From Eublepharis macularius (lineage: Eukaryota; Chordata; Lepidosauria; Squamata; Eublepharidae): DNA of 64,000 nucleotides. Below the pieces are notes generated by a model. That model was not told the origin of the DNA. It ran no database searches and saw only the letters and a program-made list of their open reading frames with translations. Numbering within the stretch: the stretch's first letter is position 1; each line of letters starts with the position of its first letter. Positions 46,542-58,189 of the stretch are shown piece by piece. The translations under genes were made by a program, and so were the position numbers. Location of the stretch: positions 195,586,311-195,650,310 of the forward strand of contig NC_072791.1 in assembly GCF_028583425.1 (NCBI RefSeq), written 5' to 3'.

Positions 46542-46814
46542 TGTTGAAGGCTTTCATGGCCGGCGAATGATGGTTATTGTGGATTTTCTGGGCTGTATCG
46601 CCGTGGTCTTGGCATTGTCGTTCCTGACGTTTCACCAGCAGCTGTGACTGGCGTCTTCAGAGGTGTAGAACTGAAAGACAGAGATCTCTCAGTGTTGTTT
46701 GATCTCTGTCTTTCGGTGCTACACCTCTGAAGATGCCAGCCACAGCTGCTGGCGAAACATCAGGAACGACAATCCCAAGACCACGGCATTACAGCCCGGA
46801 AAATCCACAACAAC
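46542..46814. mobile_element. hairpin insertion, Penelope-like end repeat in inverted pair
   Basis: Two arms of about 130 bp face each other: GGATTTTCTGGGCTGTAT with GTTCCTGACGTTTC on the left, and the complement (GAAACATCAGGAACGACA, CAGCCCGGAAAATCC) on the right. The pair is flanked by the 12-bp direct repeat CAAGAAAATTAA at 46530-46541 and 46815-46826. One strand reads EDASHSC-like fragments of the sort seen at 61899-62087. Family assignment to Penelope-like elements, which often have inverted end repeats, is tentative; the hairpin and duplication are directly visible. Confidence 0.6.
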
Positions 46815-47707
46815 CAAGAAAATTAAGCTGTCTTAACACCAAGTAGCAGGGCTTCCCACCCTTAGTATGAAACAGCAAAGGCTTAGAACATAGAATGTTG
46901 TTAGGAAATAGTAAGAACATAAAAAGATAACAGGACAGAGATTGAATCTAGGGATCTTCAGCATATTAAATTAGAAAACATGGAGATACACTATAGAGGA
47001 TTCAGGTTAGACAAAATTTCTTACTCTCTCTCAGATATGGGCAGAACAACACTGTGGAAACAATATTTAAAAACTGGAGGAGGGCTAAACTGAGTCTTAG
47101 ACCACTTGAATGCCTACTGGTTTAAATAAGTTTGGAGGAGGCTCTAGCCATAGGCAAATCAGCAAATAACTGAACAGTTTACAGTTGCAATGTTCTGTGA
47201 AGAAATGAAGACTTTCTTAGCTGGCAGCCCTACATTTTTTTTTAATTGGAAAACATCCCCCAAAGCTGCAGAAGTACTGGAGCTTTTGACCTTTAATATT
47301 TTGCCAGATGCTTGATGGGCCAAATTAATCCAGTTCTTAATCTATCTAGCCAAGGTAGCTTTAGAAGTCATGATGACTCAAAGGGACTCTGGCTAGTAGG
47401 AAACAGCGTATATGCCAGACATAATTGTTTTGATTTTGGCCTTGATTACTGACTTCCTGGGATCTATCATAACTTAGTGTGTGGCCTCATGAATCTTCCA
47501 CATTCAGGTTGATATTGGCATGAAAGACCTCGTGAGATGCTACAGCAATGACAGAGAGGATGATTACTGAGCTTATGCTAGTTACTCATGTTATCTTCCA
47601 TTGCCTGTTTTAGGATGAAGGAGAGTGGGTTTGTGAAGGAGAAGCAAGTCAACGGGACAAAATAACACAATAGCTTTTGGAATCTTCTTTTGTTATTTGG
47701 TTAGCTG

Positions 47708-50290
47708 TCATAGAATCATAGAGTTTGAAGGGGCCATACAGACCATCTAGTCCAACCCCCTGCCCAGTGTAGGATCAGCCTAAAGCATCTCTGACAAGTA
47801 TTCATCCAGCCTCTTCTTGAAAACTGTCAGTGAGGGGGAGCTCACCACCTCCCTAGGCAGCTGATTCAACTTTTGAACTACTCTGACCGTGAAAAAGTTT
47901 TTCCTAATATCCAGCCGGTACCTTTGTGCATGTAATTTAAGCCCATTGCTTCGGGTCCTACCCTCTGCTGCCAACTGGAACAGCTCCTTGCCCTCCTCCA
48001 AATGACAGCCTTTCAAATATTTAAAGAGAGCAATCATGTCCCCCCTCAACCTCCTCTTCTCCAAACTAAACATTCCCAAGGCCCTTAGCCTTTCATCATA
48101 GGGCTCAGTCTCCAGACCCCTGATCATTCTCGTCACTCTCCTCTGCACCCTCTCGATTTTGTCCACATCCTTTTTGAAGTGAAGCCTCCAGAACTGCACA
48201 CAATACTCCAGGTGTGGCCTGACCAAGGCAGTATAGAGAGGGGCTATGACTTCCTGCGATTTTGACGCTATGGCCCCTTTGATACAACCCAAGATTGAAT
48301 TAACCTTTTTTGCCACCGCATCACACTGACTGCTCATATTTAGTTTACAGTCCACTCTTACCCCAAGATCCCTTTCACATATACTACTGCCCAGAAGTGT
48401 ATCCCCCATCCAGTATTTGTGCTTTTCATTTTTGTGGCCCAGATGTAATACTGTGCACTTGTCTTTGTTGAATTGCATCCTATTCACAGCTGCCCACTTC
48501 TCCAGAGTATTCAGGTCTTGTTGAATTTTAATTCTATCTTCTTGGGTGTTTGCTACCCCTCCCAATTTGGTATCATCAGCAAATTTAATGAGCAGCCCTT
48601 CCACTCCTTCACCCAGATCATTGATAAAAATATTGAAAAGTACCGGGCCCAAAACCGAGCCCTGCGGTACCCCACTGGACACCTCCCTCCAATCTGATGA
48701 AACACCGTTGACCACCACTCTTTGAGTACGGTCCTCCAACCAGTTCCCTATCCACCGAACTGTCCTATAGTCCACTCCACAGTCTTCCAGTTTGCCCATC
48801 AGAATGTCATGGGGGACCTTATCAAAAGCTTTACTGAAATCCAGATAAATCACGTCAACAGAGGTCCCCCGATCCAGTAAGCTGGTCACTCGATCAAAGA
48901 AGGAAACCAGGTTGGTCTGGCAAGATCTGTTAGGAACAAAACCATGCTGACTTCCCCGGATCACTGAGCGGTCCTTCAGATGCTTACAGATTGATCCCTT
49001 TAAATTCTGTTCTTATATCTTCCCAGCAACAGAAGTCAGACTGACTGGCCTGTAGTTTCCCGGGTCATCCTTCTTCCCTTTCTTAAAGATTGGGATAATA
49101 TTTGCTCTTCTCCAATCTTGTGGCACATTCCCAGTCCTCCAGGAGGCCTTGAAGATGATGGACAGGGGTTCTGCAAGTTCTCTAGAAAGTTCTTTCAGCA
49201 CTCTTGGGTGCACCCCATCTGGCCCAGGGGATTTGTATTCATCCAGTGCAGCCAGATGCCTCTCCACAACCTCTCTGTCAATGTCAATTAGCCACTCAGG
49301 TGTCCTGCCACATTTTCTACTATCTCTAGATATGCCTGAGTTCTTCAGGGAGAAAACAGAGGCAAAAAAGTCATTAAGCCTGTCTGCTTTTTCTCTGTCC
49401 TGCATCAGAGTTTCTCCATCTACTCCCAACAGCGGTCCAATTGCCTCTTTTACCTTGCGTTTGCTTCTCACGTATCTGTAGAAGTTTTTCTAATTGTAGC
49501 GAGCCCTCCTGGCCAGACCCAGCTCGTACTGAGCTTTGGCCTCTCTGATGGCTGATCTGCAGTACCTAGTAACCCTCATATACTCCTCTTTAGAGGTCTG
49601 TCCTTCTCTCCATTTCCTGAACATTTCCTTTTTCTCCCTTAGCTTCTTCTGGAGCTCTCTGTACATCCACATCGGTTTCTTGGAGCCCTTACCATGTTTC
49701 CATCTTGCTGGTACAGTGAGGGCTTGAGCTTGCAAAAGCTCGTGTTTGAGAAGGCCGCACCCTTCACTCGCTCCTTTCCCTTCCAGCACATTCCCCCACG
49801 GAACGACTCTCATCAAGCCTCTAAGTTCATCGAAGTTGGCCCTACAAAAATCTAACCTACGAGTATGGCTATGAACTTCCTTGGCCGCCCACAGCAACTG
49901 GAATTCAAGGAGGACATGGTCACTTCCCCCTAAGGTCCCCACCACCTTCCTCTCATCTACCAATTCTTCCCTGTTGGTTAATATCAAGTCTAGTATGGCC
50001 AAGCCCCTTGTAGCTTCCTCCACCTTTTGAAAAAGGAAGTTATCGGCCAGGCAGGTCAGGAAATTGCATGATTCATAACGCTTTGCTGAGCCTGTCTCCC
50101 AGCACACATCGGGGAAGTTGAAGTCACCCATAATTACAAGGTTTTGATGTTTGGATACTCTCCCAATCTGTTCAAGGCAAGACTTCCTTGACTTCTGACT
50201 GAAGTCCAGGCAATCACCCCAAAGTTTCCCCTCATTAACTAAGGCAATAAATTGTGAGATTATTCTTGGATTTCTTGTTCACTGAGCAGA
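47708..50290 (-). mobile_element. CR1 LINE, 5'-truncated, almost open reading frame
   Basis: This 2.6-kb copy reads on the minus strand from the endonuclease C-terminus (VIMGDFNFPDVCWE near 50130; SDHVLLEFQLLW) through a linker to the reverse transcriptase. Visible motifs are SPGPDGVHPRVLKEL, NYRPVSLTS, DFSKAFDKVPHDIL, SSGVPQGSVLGPVLFNIFIN and the FADD active site. The frame reads through with only two in-frame stops, after RARYN near 49487 and after VAGKI near 49010. The 3' end carries ATGATTCTATGA, the octamer-type end typical of CR1, in place of a poly(A) tail. CR1 elements move by target-primed reverse transcription and are usually 5'-truncated, as here. The near-intact frame suggests a fairly recent insertion. 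It lies in the 5.0-kb intron between the domain III pore-loop and S6 exons. Confidence 0.92.
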
Positions 50291-50299
50291 TTCCAAGCC

Positions 50300-51090
50300 A
50301 AACTAGTTGCAGCATGGGTTCTAGCAGAACATCTAAAAGTATCCATGAATAAATCAGCGAATAAGGCAGAAGTTCAGAGGAAGGCTGCTTTTCTCTTACA
50401 TACTTTTCTCCTTTCAGTTAATGGGCATATCTGGGAGCTCATCACAGTCCTTTTGGATTCCTGCACTCGATGACCGAGCAAGGTTATGGATATTACTTGT
50501 AATAATATTGTTAGGTATCTTAGCCCTTGCAAGGAATTTCGATTCTGATTTTAAAACCTGTAAAAAAGAGTGCTGGGAAAAGAGAATGTGGAATGTGGAA
50601 AAGACTTTCTTGGAACTGCTGTGAACTAACTTTACAGCTGGAATCAAGGAGGGAGAGGGAAGAAAAGGGAAGGAAAAAGGAAACAAGGGGGGGAAATATG
50701 ATATTTAAGATACTGGGCCAAGGAGACATTTAAGATGAGAGCTTCCTACTTCAGGTCAACTGCCTACCTCTTAATCTTGAGAAAGGGATCTTCTTCTTTC
50801 TAGAAAGTCCCTCTGCCCATATCCATATCCAACAAGCCTTTAATTCAAGTACTGACCCTTCAACAACGTTTGCCAAATCTATTTACCTTGAGTAGTTTGG
50901 GAGACTTCATTTTTTAATGTAAATAATAACATTTAATTGAACTACATTTTTTAATACTAGCTGACTGAACAGGCAAAACTATGTTTCATCTTTTTAATGT
51001 CTTCATATCCTGCCATTGTAAGTTGGTGAATCAATATTATTATGAGCACCGTAGCATTCACTATCTTTAAAAAAAAAGTCATTTACTTAC
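50300..51090 (-). other. SCN9A: intron sequence, unassigned
   Basis: Part of the 5.0-kb intron between the pore-loop and S6 exons. No element recognised. Confidence 0.5.
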
Positions 51091-51144
51091 ACCTGTTGAA
51101 TCAACAGCAGCATACATTATAGTCATCCATCCTTTAAAAGTGGC
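51091..51144 (-). CDS. SCN9A: SCN9A-like 54-nt exon, domain III pore loop with selectivity-filter lysine
   Basis: This 54-nt exon encodes 18 residues, ATFKGWMTIMYAAVDSTG. It was too short for simple ORF calling and was found from the motif and splice sites: acceptor CTTTACAG, donor GTAAGT. It carries the lysine of the Asp-Glu-Lys-Ala selectivity filter (codon at 51133-51135), which makes the pore select sodium over calcium. The family norm after the lysine is GWMD; here the fourth residue is Thr (codon ACT at 51121-51123). This position is part of the tetrodotoxin and saxitoxin site. Human Nav1.7 is also unusual at this place (Thr-Ile for Met-Asp, from memory), which supports the SCN9A call. 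The exon length of 54 nt is the normal one for sodium channel genes. Confidence 0.94.
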
Positions 51145-52439
51145 CTGTAAAGAAGCAACAACTTAAAATTACCTATCATGAAAAAGTACTACACAAATCT
51201 TCCAGTTCAGACTTCACAGTCTTGCAGTGGATTCTGAGGACTATCTTAAATCATACATCTGCATCTGATGTGTAATTGAAATGATCCTCTCTACTTTTTT
51301 TACAGGCTGATGCAATCCTTGAGTGAGAGAGATCTCGCACCGGAGTAATTTGGCTATTTATACGGGCTGGAGTTGAATGTTCTATTTAGAAACAGCACCG
51401 TAGGAAGAAATTAATGCAAGTTTCAGGAGAAAAGAACCATGCTGCTCTAATGAATCCTCCAAGTAGGTTTCAAATTGAATTGTTGTGTAAATGTCTGTAT
51501 TCCCATAGGTGGGTTAGCTGCACAACAAAATAAAAACAGTGGAAACAATGGCTTGTGCTTCTGCTGCTAAAACGGTCTGCTAACTCTGTATGGCTACCTA
51601 GGAAATTCCTGCTCTTCCACTTGATACAGTATTGGATCCTACATGCTCTAACGTGGGGCACTGATCCACGCAGTCACATCTTCAATGTTATTTAATCGAT
51701 CTGGTCTAGACAAGCATTTGATCATATAACAAAACTGTTCCTGAAGTGTACCACTTTGAACTGTAGGTAGGGAGATTGTATAGTTGAGTGATCCACAATA
51801 TAAGACACTTTCTGCACATAAAAAACTAGATGCAAGGAAAAAAGAGTTTATCTTAACCTTCTCCCGGTCCATACTAATTTTTATCACATAGAGGTTTCTG
51901 GTGTTTATTCATGAAGGAATATCCCTGGAGCATGAAGAGAGTTAATTCATAAAAGTTTCACCAAGTAACGAGGCATTTGTTTAAAATGAACAAAGATCTT
52001 TACTTCACTAGCGTTCACCCTTTCTACACCTGGAACCCACCTTTAATGTTGAGGCAGCAGAATGGGAACCATTGAGCAGCCAGCACACTACAAGTAGTTA
52101 TGGGACATCATGGTCATGTGACAGGAAGAGCTGCAGCTGTAATCTCCCCAACGGGGAGGAGACTCCATACTGCAAGCATACATGAAGCACTGACTGATGG
52201 GGTCAGAGAAAAGAGAAAGAAGGCAAGAGCTTTTGTAGTAAGGCAGTCTTCTCAACCCGTACCTTACTGTCTTGCTCTTCCTTTTGGGAGAGGTAAGTCT
52301 TTGAGAGGATCTTGGGATCAAAGTATTTTCCATTCTGATTGACAGTTTTCACTTATTGATTAATAAATATGATACGCAGTCTTAGGAATTAATGGAATAA
52401 GGGATTGGATCACCCATTTTGCCAAAACAATCGAAAAGG

Positions 52440-52622
52440 GTGTATAAAACCCTCCCTGTGAAGGATGTCCACCATCCTGTTTTAAATGTGTTTTTAATTA
52501 ACATGAATTTTAAATTGTATTTTAATTGTATTTTTAATATGTTGTTATCCGCCCTGAGCCCGCTTGTAGGGAGGGCGCAATACAAATTTGAAATAAATAA
52601 ATAAAATAAATAAATAAATATG
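52440..52622 (+). repeat. LINE 3' tail
   Basis: TTATCCGCCCTGAGCCCGCT, GGAGGGCGCAATACAAATTT and an AAATAAATAAATA end. It lies in the 6.8-kb intron. Confidence 0.6.
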
Positions 52623-52629
52623 GGATTAA

Positions 52630-54096
52630 ATTCTATAGCTCTTGTTTTTAGGAATCTCAAACTGTGACTTATTCAGCAAAAAAATTATGCTTAGGGTATA
52701 TTGGGTACCTTAGCGCCTTTTTAGTAAGGATTTATGTAAAGTGGCTAATTGCTGGTGCTGTAACTTGCAGGATGCATCCCTTAAACATATGCTTTTGGTG
52801 TATCCCCTTATTTGGTCTTTTGGGGAGCAAGATTACTACTCGTATACATTTTGCATTAGAATATTCATTGATATTCTAAACTATTTGCCTGTCTCCTGGG
52901 GGTTAACTGATGATCAATGAAAATGGATTCTCTGTGCTCTTACCATAGCCAAAAGATTTATACTGGTGAGGTAAATGCCCAACTTCAATAATTCAATGGA
53001 TTGAGGACCTTACAACTTTATCTACATTTGAATGTATGTCATGTAGATGACAATTGTGTATAGTCTTATTATTAGAAATTTGGAAAACCTTCATAGAAGC
53101 TTCTGTGTAGACCTGCAAGTACTGATATTCCCACCTCCCTTTTTTCATATTCTATATGAGGGATCGCCTAGAAATAAAATATATATATACATGGAATAAT
53201 CTGTGCATTCTGATCTGGAGGGGGGAAGTAATTTCTTTTGGCCAAGTTACTGAGAAAGTACACACTATGCTGATCTTTTGGGAGGAGTTGGATGATTACA
53301 TATTGGAATCCGGCAGTATTTCTCTCAGGACAACTGTCAAATCTCTAAATCAAAGCAACATTTCTCCTCCACGATACACAAATGCCAGACTGTATTTTAA
53401 CCCAGTCGATTGTGGCAGCTAAGGCTTTTTTTTTTGTCTGTGCTTTACTATGGATTTAATTCCAGGGATAAAACTGGAGCAAAACCACACCTATGTAATC
53501 CACTTTGCCAAGTGACCCCTGGGTTACCAGTGAAAGGACAGGGGTAAAACACTCCTCAAAGGACCTTAGAGGTGTCAATCATAATGAAAGGAAAATTGGT
53601 TAACTTACTGTGAATTTTCAGTTTTGTTGGTTCTGAGGGTGGGAGGAGTCTGAACTGCTGGGAAAGCATCTCTTCTGGTCTCAAAGCAGTGCTATTGGTG
53701 TTGACCTTAGAGAGAGGGGCTTACCTTAATGATCCCCAGACCATCTGGACAAAACCCTGTACATGTTAAGCCAATAATCTAACAGCCTTAAATATTCCAT
53801 ATGGGTCACAAAAAAGGGTAGAGAAAAATATATCATAAGCCTGTTAATGTCTATGCATGCCATCTCTGCAGAAGCCACTCCAAAGTAATCATGCCAGCAA
53901 CCCTTGCCATAGGTTCTTCAGTCTCAGAAATAAAGGTGGGGAGATCATGGAACTGCTGAGAATGGACATTCTCCGAAAACAAACGAATTTTCCTTTCTCT
54001 GGTAGTTCCAGGGGTGGAGCAGTCTTAACTACTGAAATGTAACACAGCAGTTAATCCCAACGTCGGACCATGGCCGTTTCACTACAAACTCCCAGC
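52630..54096 (-). other. SCN9A: intron sequence, unassigned
   Basis: Degenerate open pieces at 52664-52879 and 53156-53422 could be old LINE coding on the plus strand but carry no motif I can name. Confidence 0.4.
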
Positions 54097-54112
54097 TAGA
54101 GTACAGAGGGAA

Positions 54113-54568
54113 CAAACAAGACAGGCAATCCCCGGTACAAATGCACTACAGAAAAGTGGAAACCACCCAGAAACAGTAAATAAATAAATGTCTTTCTCAA
54201 TCTTATTTAAAGTGCCAGTGCTCAAAAAGTGCTTATTACCTTTACCATCATATTATACATACAATTCATAATACAAAGGAATAATCCTAAACGGACAAAA
54301 CACTCCCCTTCCGTGTTTTCGGAGGAAGCAGGGCAGTGACTCCGAGTTCAAAATACAAGGTAAGTGTCACAGGGTGCACTTCTTATGGCCTTTTATGTCC
54401 TTTTCTTTTGTAGATTTCTTCATCTTATTTTCAGAAAACTGTATTATGAATTTGTATGTATAACAAGATGGTAAAGGTAATAAGCACTTTTTGAGCACTG
54501 TCACTTTAAATAAGATTAAGAAAGACATTTATTTATTTACTATTCCTGGGTGGTTTTCTACTTTTCTG
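54113..54568. mobile_element. long inverted-repeat insertion with 16-bp target duplication
   Basis: Arms of about 130-150 bp share CTTATTTAAAGTG, GCTCAAAAAGTGCTTATTAC and GTCTTTCTCAATCTTATTTA in opposite orientation, around a 150-bp centre. The direct repeat TAGAGTACAGAGGGAA flanks it at 54097-54112 and 54569-54584. No coding was recognised. The long duplication points to target-primed insertion, not a cut-and-paste transposon. Confidence 0.6.
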
Positions 54569-55357
54569 TAGAGTACAGAGGGAAGCAGGCCTGTATGAGG
54601 GCTTTATCTGAAAGCCTATTCTGCATAGCACACTTTAAGCTGGCGATGCTGAGCATGCACGCCAATCAGTGCTGAAATGGGTTGGGGTCCCATCATTCTG
54701 CACTGCATGACCTCAAGGCGATTTGCTGTCTGCTGACAAGTTGAGATGTGTCTGTTTGGAGCCGCATTTTGTGGGGGCTGGAGCTGACATAATTTTTTAG
54801 AAACCTATTTTGCATGTGTTGTAAAGTTGCAATGTTTGAACCTATCCCCCACCCCGTATTTACTGACTGGGCTGCCCCATGCCCACTGGAGAGGCAATTG
54901 GTGATGGAGTTCTGGAGGAAAACATGTACTTTTTGTGCTTGTTCCACTCTCATTTTTTTTAAAGCTAAGTCAGGAAAGGGTTGAAATGCAGCTGCTTCAT
55001 TCCCTCCCAGCCACTTCCCTGCCACATTGTTTTGAAAATGGCTGTCCCAAACACTTGTTTTTTTTCCTCTTTGGCATTAGGAAAAGCCTCAAATCCGCCA
55101 GGAGAGACGGAGGGAAAAGCAGCCACTTAACCCTTTCCTGGCTTTTAAATCAGCAATGTTACTACTTGTTTCTGCTTTGGAAAAAAAAAGAGTGTGTGTG
55201 CACACCTGGGAGGAAGGACATGAGCGGAGAAGCAGCTTTATGGCCCTTACTTCGCTTTACTGATAAAAAATGGCAGAAAAGGAGTTCAGAGAGCTGTGGA
55301 GGGTGGAAGTGGTTAGTGGCGGACAGACCAATCAGCTCCAGGGGGAAAAGGAAGAGA

Positions 55358-55566
55358 ATAATAGAATCATAAAGTTGGAAGGGGCCATATAGACCATCTA
55401 GTCCAACCCCCTGCCCAGTGCAGGATCAGCCTAAAGCATCGCTGACAAATATTCATCCAGCCTCTTCTTGAAAACTGTCAGTGAGGGGGAGCTCACCACC
55501 TCCCTAGGCAGCTGATTCAACTTTTGAACTACTCTGACCGTGAAAAAGTTTTTCCTAATATCCTAA
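55358..55566 (-). mobile_element. CR1 3'-end fragment
   Basis: About 200 bp nearly identical to 47712-47912 of the longer copy (CATCTAGTCCAACCCCCTGC, then TGTCAGTGAGGGGGAGCTCA), in the same orientation. It is severely 5'-truncated, ending at TTTTTCCTAATATCC. Confidence 0.9.
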
Positions 55567-55955
55567 TGATCGTGTGGGAAACACCTTAGTTAGGTAGTCT
55601 TCTAGTTCAGAGTGGGAGGGAGAGGACACTGGCAGGCACCTGACAACTCTAAGTCATCTTGTTCTAGTTAGAGTGAGACCTGTGATCCGCTGTCTGCTAG
55701 CCAGATAAAGCTGGATTGGCGATCACTGAGGAAACACCTCACTTTGGGACTGACAAAAGCCTAATGACGACCCTACCTGCTACCAGAAGAGATGCTTTCC
55801 CAGCAGTTCGGGTTGCTCCACCCCTGGAATCACCAGAGAATTTGTTACTTGTGCAGAAACACGGTGATAAAATAAAGACATAAATATATATTTACTTATT
55901 GTCCTATACCGTTTCCATTTAAAAAATTGTACCAATACAAAATAAACACAATACA

Positions 55956-57487
55956 GATTCGGTTTCGCTTTCTCAGCCATGCCGGACGCTCCTCTCGGCA
56001 GGTCCGGGAGGAAACGACCGGGCACCCTGACCGGGCGGCTGATCTGCAAGGATTAGCCCCCAGGACTCCCAGTTAGGGAGGCAGGGTCCGGGACACTGCG
56101 GGAAGAACCTCCCGGAATCAATGCGGGGGGGGAATTGCCCGTTTGTCCCTATGGAGGCCGGCAGACGTGCGCGGCGCCTTGAGTGCCGCCGGGCAACGAG
56201 AAACGGCAAATAAAAGAAACAGGCGGAAGCCTGTAAACAAGCGAATCCCTTCTGTTCTACAAGCGTTTGTGAAGGAGAGGTTGATCTGAAGAAGACTCGC
56301 TCTTCCCCTTCGGTGAGTTCCAGGATCTGGCTGGCGCCCCCCCCCCCCCAAATGGCAGCAAAGAAGCAAAGTCCCGCTCTCGGTAAGTCAATCTCGGCTA
56401 CCTTACAGAAGGGAGAGTCGCTCGAAGAGTTGGTGCGCAGGGCGGTGGTGGAAGCCATAAAACCCTTTGTTGACAAGCTGAACGAAACTGATCAAAGGGT
56501 GGGCTCAATTGAAAGCGAAGTGAAAACCATTAAGGAAGTAGCGGGGGGGCAGAGAAGTCTGCTCTGGAAAGTGCGTCACTTGTGAAGGCTACGAAAAAAG
56601 AGCTGAAGTTGGTGGAGAACCAGCTGATCGGGCTACAGGTGGAACGAATGCAGACAACTTTGTGTCTCCAAAATGTGAAAGAGGAGGAAAATGAGGATCT
56701 GTGGGATTTGGTCTCGGAACTACTGGCGACACCCGCGAGGACAACTAAAGAAGAGGTTAAAAGCGCCATTTTGGAGGTCCGTCGGGCTTCTTCAAAATAT
56801 GCAACAAAGCGACAGTTGCCTCGCGAGATCATTATTGACTTTTCATTTAAAAAGACTCGGGACACTATCCTATATAACTCATACAATGCGGATTTGGACT
56901 TTATGGGTCTTAAAGTCAAGATTTTAAAGGACGTTCCATTTCTAGTCCGGAAAAGACGTTTTAAGTACAAAAAGTTCGCAGCTCTTCTGAGGGACCATGG
57001 AATAAAGTATAAATGGTTACTTCCGGAAGGAATATGGTTTAGACATAAAGATCAAGCCTATAAGATACTATCAGAAGATCAACTAAAGGATTTTGAGGAT
57101 AAAAACCCGGAATTCCAGTGCACCAAGAACGAAGAAAAGGAGAAGCCTGAGGGGGGGGGGAGGAGAGCACCGCAGCTGCGGTTGCACAGAGAGAATTGCG
57201 TCCGGGACCCAGAAGGGGGAGGAAAGTTTAATTAGAATTTGAAATGTGTAATCTGTATGATTAACCACCCCATCATCATTTTATTGAGCTATTTTTTTTC
57301 TATTATGGCAGTATGAAGGGAAAACATTGAAGTGTAGTGTTGAATGTAGTTTATCCTTCCCTTTATGTCCCCTTTTCCCCGCCCCTTCCCTTTCTCTTCA
57401 TCCTTTTCCTTTCCTTGTGATAGTCTTGTGTAGTGTTATTGTAGTGTTGTGTAGTATACTGAAAAATAAAAAATTTATAAAAAAATA
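55956..57487 (+). mobile_element. ORF1-only L1-type element (HAL1-like), with target-site duplication
   Basis: A 1.53-kb insertion flanked by 17-bp direct repeats AAAATAAACACAATACA at 55939-55955 and 57488-57504. It has a GC- and CpG-rich leader (55956-56351), an ORF1 with one frame break (56352-57235), a 250-nt 3' segment and an A-rich end. No ORF2 (endonuclease or reverse transcriptase) is present between ORF1 and the tail. The flanking repeats show that it inserted in this form by target-primed reverse transcription, so the ORF2 loss preceded or accompanied insertion. Mammalian HAL1 elements have the same design. Confidence 0.8.
56352..57235 (+). pseudogene. L1-type ORF1 with a single frame break
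   Basis: The ATG at 56352 opens MAAKKQSPALGKSISATLQK, followed by a heptad-rich helical part (FVDKLNETDQRVGSIESEV) that looks like the ORF1p coiled coil. The frame breaks in a run of seven G at 56543-56549 and meets TGA at 56583; one extra G there would continue into the downstream frame. The second part (stop at 57233-57235) has the RNA-recognition region (RTTKEEVKSAILEVRRAS) and the C-terminal domain (REIIIDFSFKKTRDTILYNS, FLVRKRRFKYKKFAALLRD). L1 ORF1p is a trimeric RNA-binding chaperone. The tail is Glu-, Lys- and Gly-rich. The break may be a mutation or an assembly error in the homopolymer. Confidence 0.78.
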
Positions 57488-57913
57488 AAAATAAACACAA
57501 TACAAAAGATGTAGCTTGTGCTTTGAGTAATAAAAACCAGAGAAACACCATTTAATATTATTTTAAAACCCACAAATCATGTTTCTCCCTGCCACCCATC
57601 CGAGCCAGCCAATTAACAGGCAAAAAAACCCCTTTCCATATAAAATCAAAATTTGAATCAAATCAAGCAAAAAGAAGAAGTTATGCATTCTTACATCCCA
57701 AAGATTTTATCAGGGCATAAGCAGAAATCAAAGCACAAGTCTGAATAACCTAAAAGGCACAGAGGAATGACCCTGTCCAGCTGCCTTTTATTTCAAGAGT
57801 TATGGTACAGGATAACATCTTGGGGAATGGGGAAAATTATGTCCTAAGAAATTAACATTCAACACTTTGTAAAGGAAAAGTTAATGCTAAAAATCAAATT
57901 ACTGGTTACTTAC

Positions 57914-58189
57914 CACTTGAAGTAGTGAAAGATACCCAATACCAACATTATCAAAGTTTACTTTCACATTTTTCCATCTTGTCTCATTGTTACCGTAAAT
58001 GTCACACTCATTTCTAAACCGAATATTTACATTCTCCGTGAGCTTGTTTGTTGTGGTATTAATACAATGGTAAAATTTGCCAGCAAATAGATTTACACCC
58101 ATGATACTGAAAATTAGCCAGAAAATAAGACAAACGAGAAGCACATTCATAATAGATGGTATGGCTCCTATGAGGGCGTTCACAACCAC
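57914..58189 (-). CDS. SCN9A: SCN9A-like internal exon, domain III S5 and extracellular turret
   Basis: This 276-nt exon encodes 92 residues. It opens [15 protein letters not shown], continues with the S5 helix ([20 protein letters not shown]) and the AGKFYHC segment, then an extracellular turret, and ends GYLSLLQV just before the pore loop. The turret has N-glycosylation sequons at NTT and NET and two cysteines that can pair in family structures. It is divergent and a little shorter than its mammalian counterparts, as is usual for this loop. The acceptor is TTTTTCTGTAG before GTG and the donor is GTAAGT. Phase is 0 on both sides, fitting the exons at 63859 and 51091. A 5.7-kb intron separates it from the upstream exon and a 6.8-kb intron from the next. 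Confidence 0.95.
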
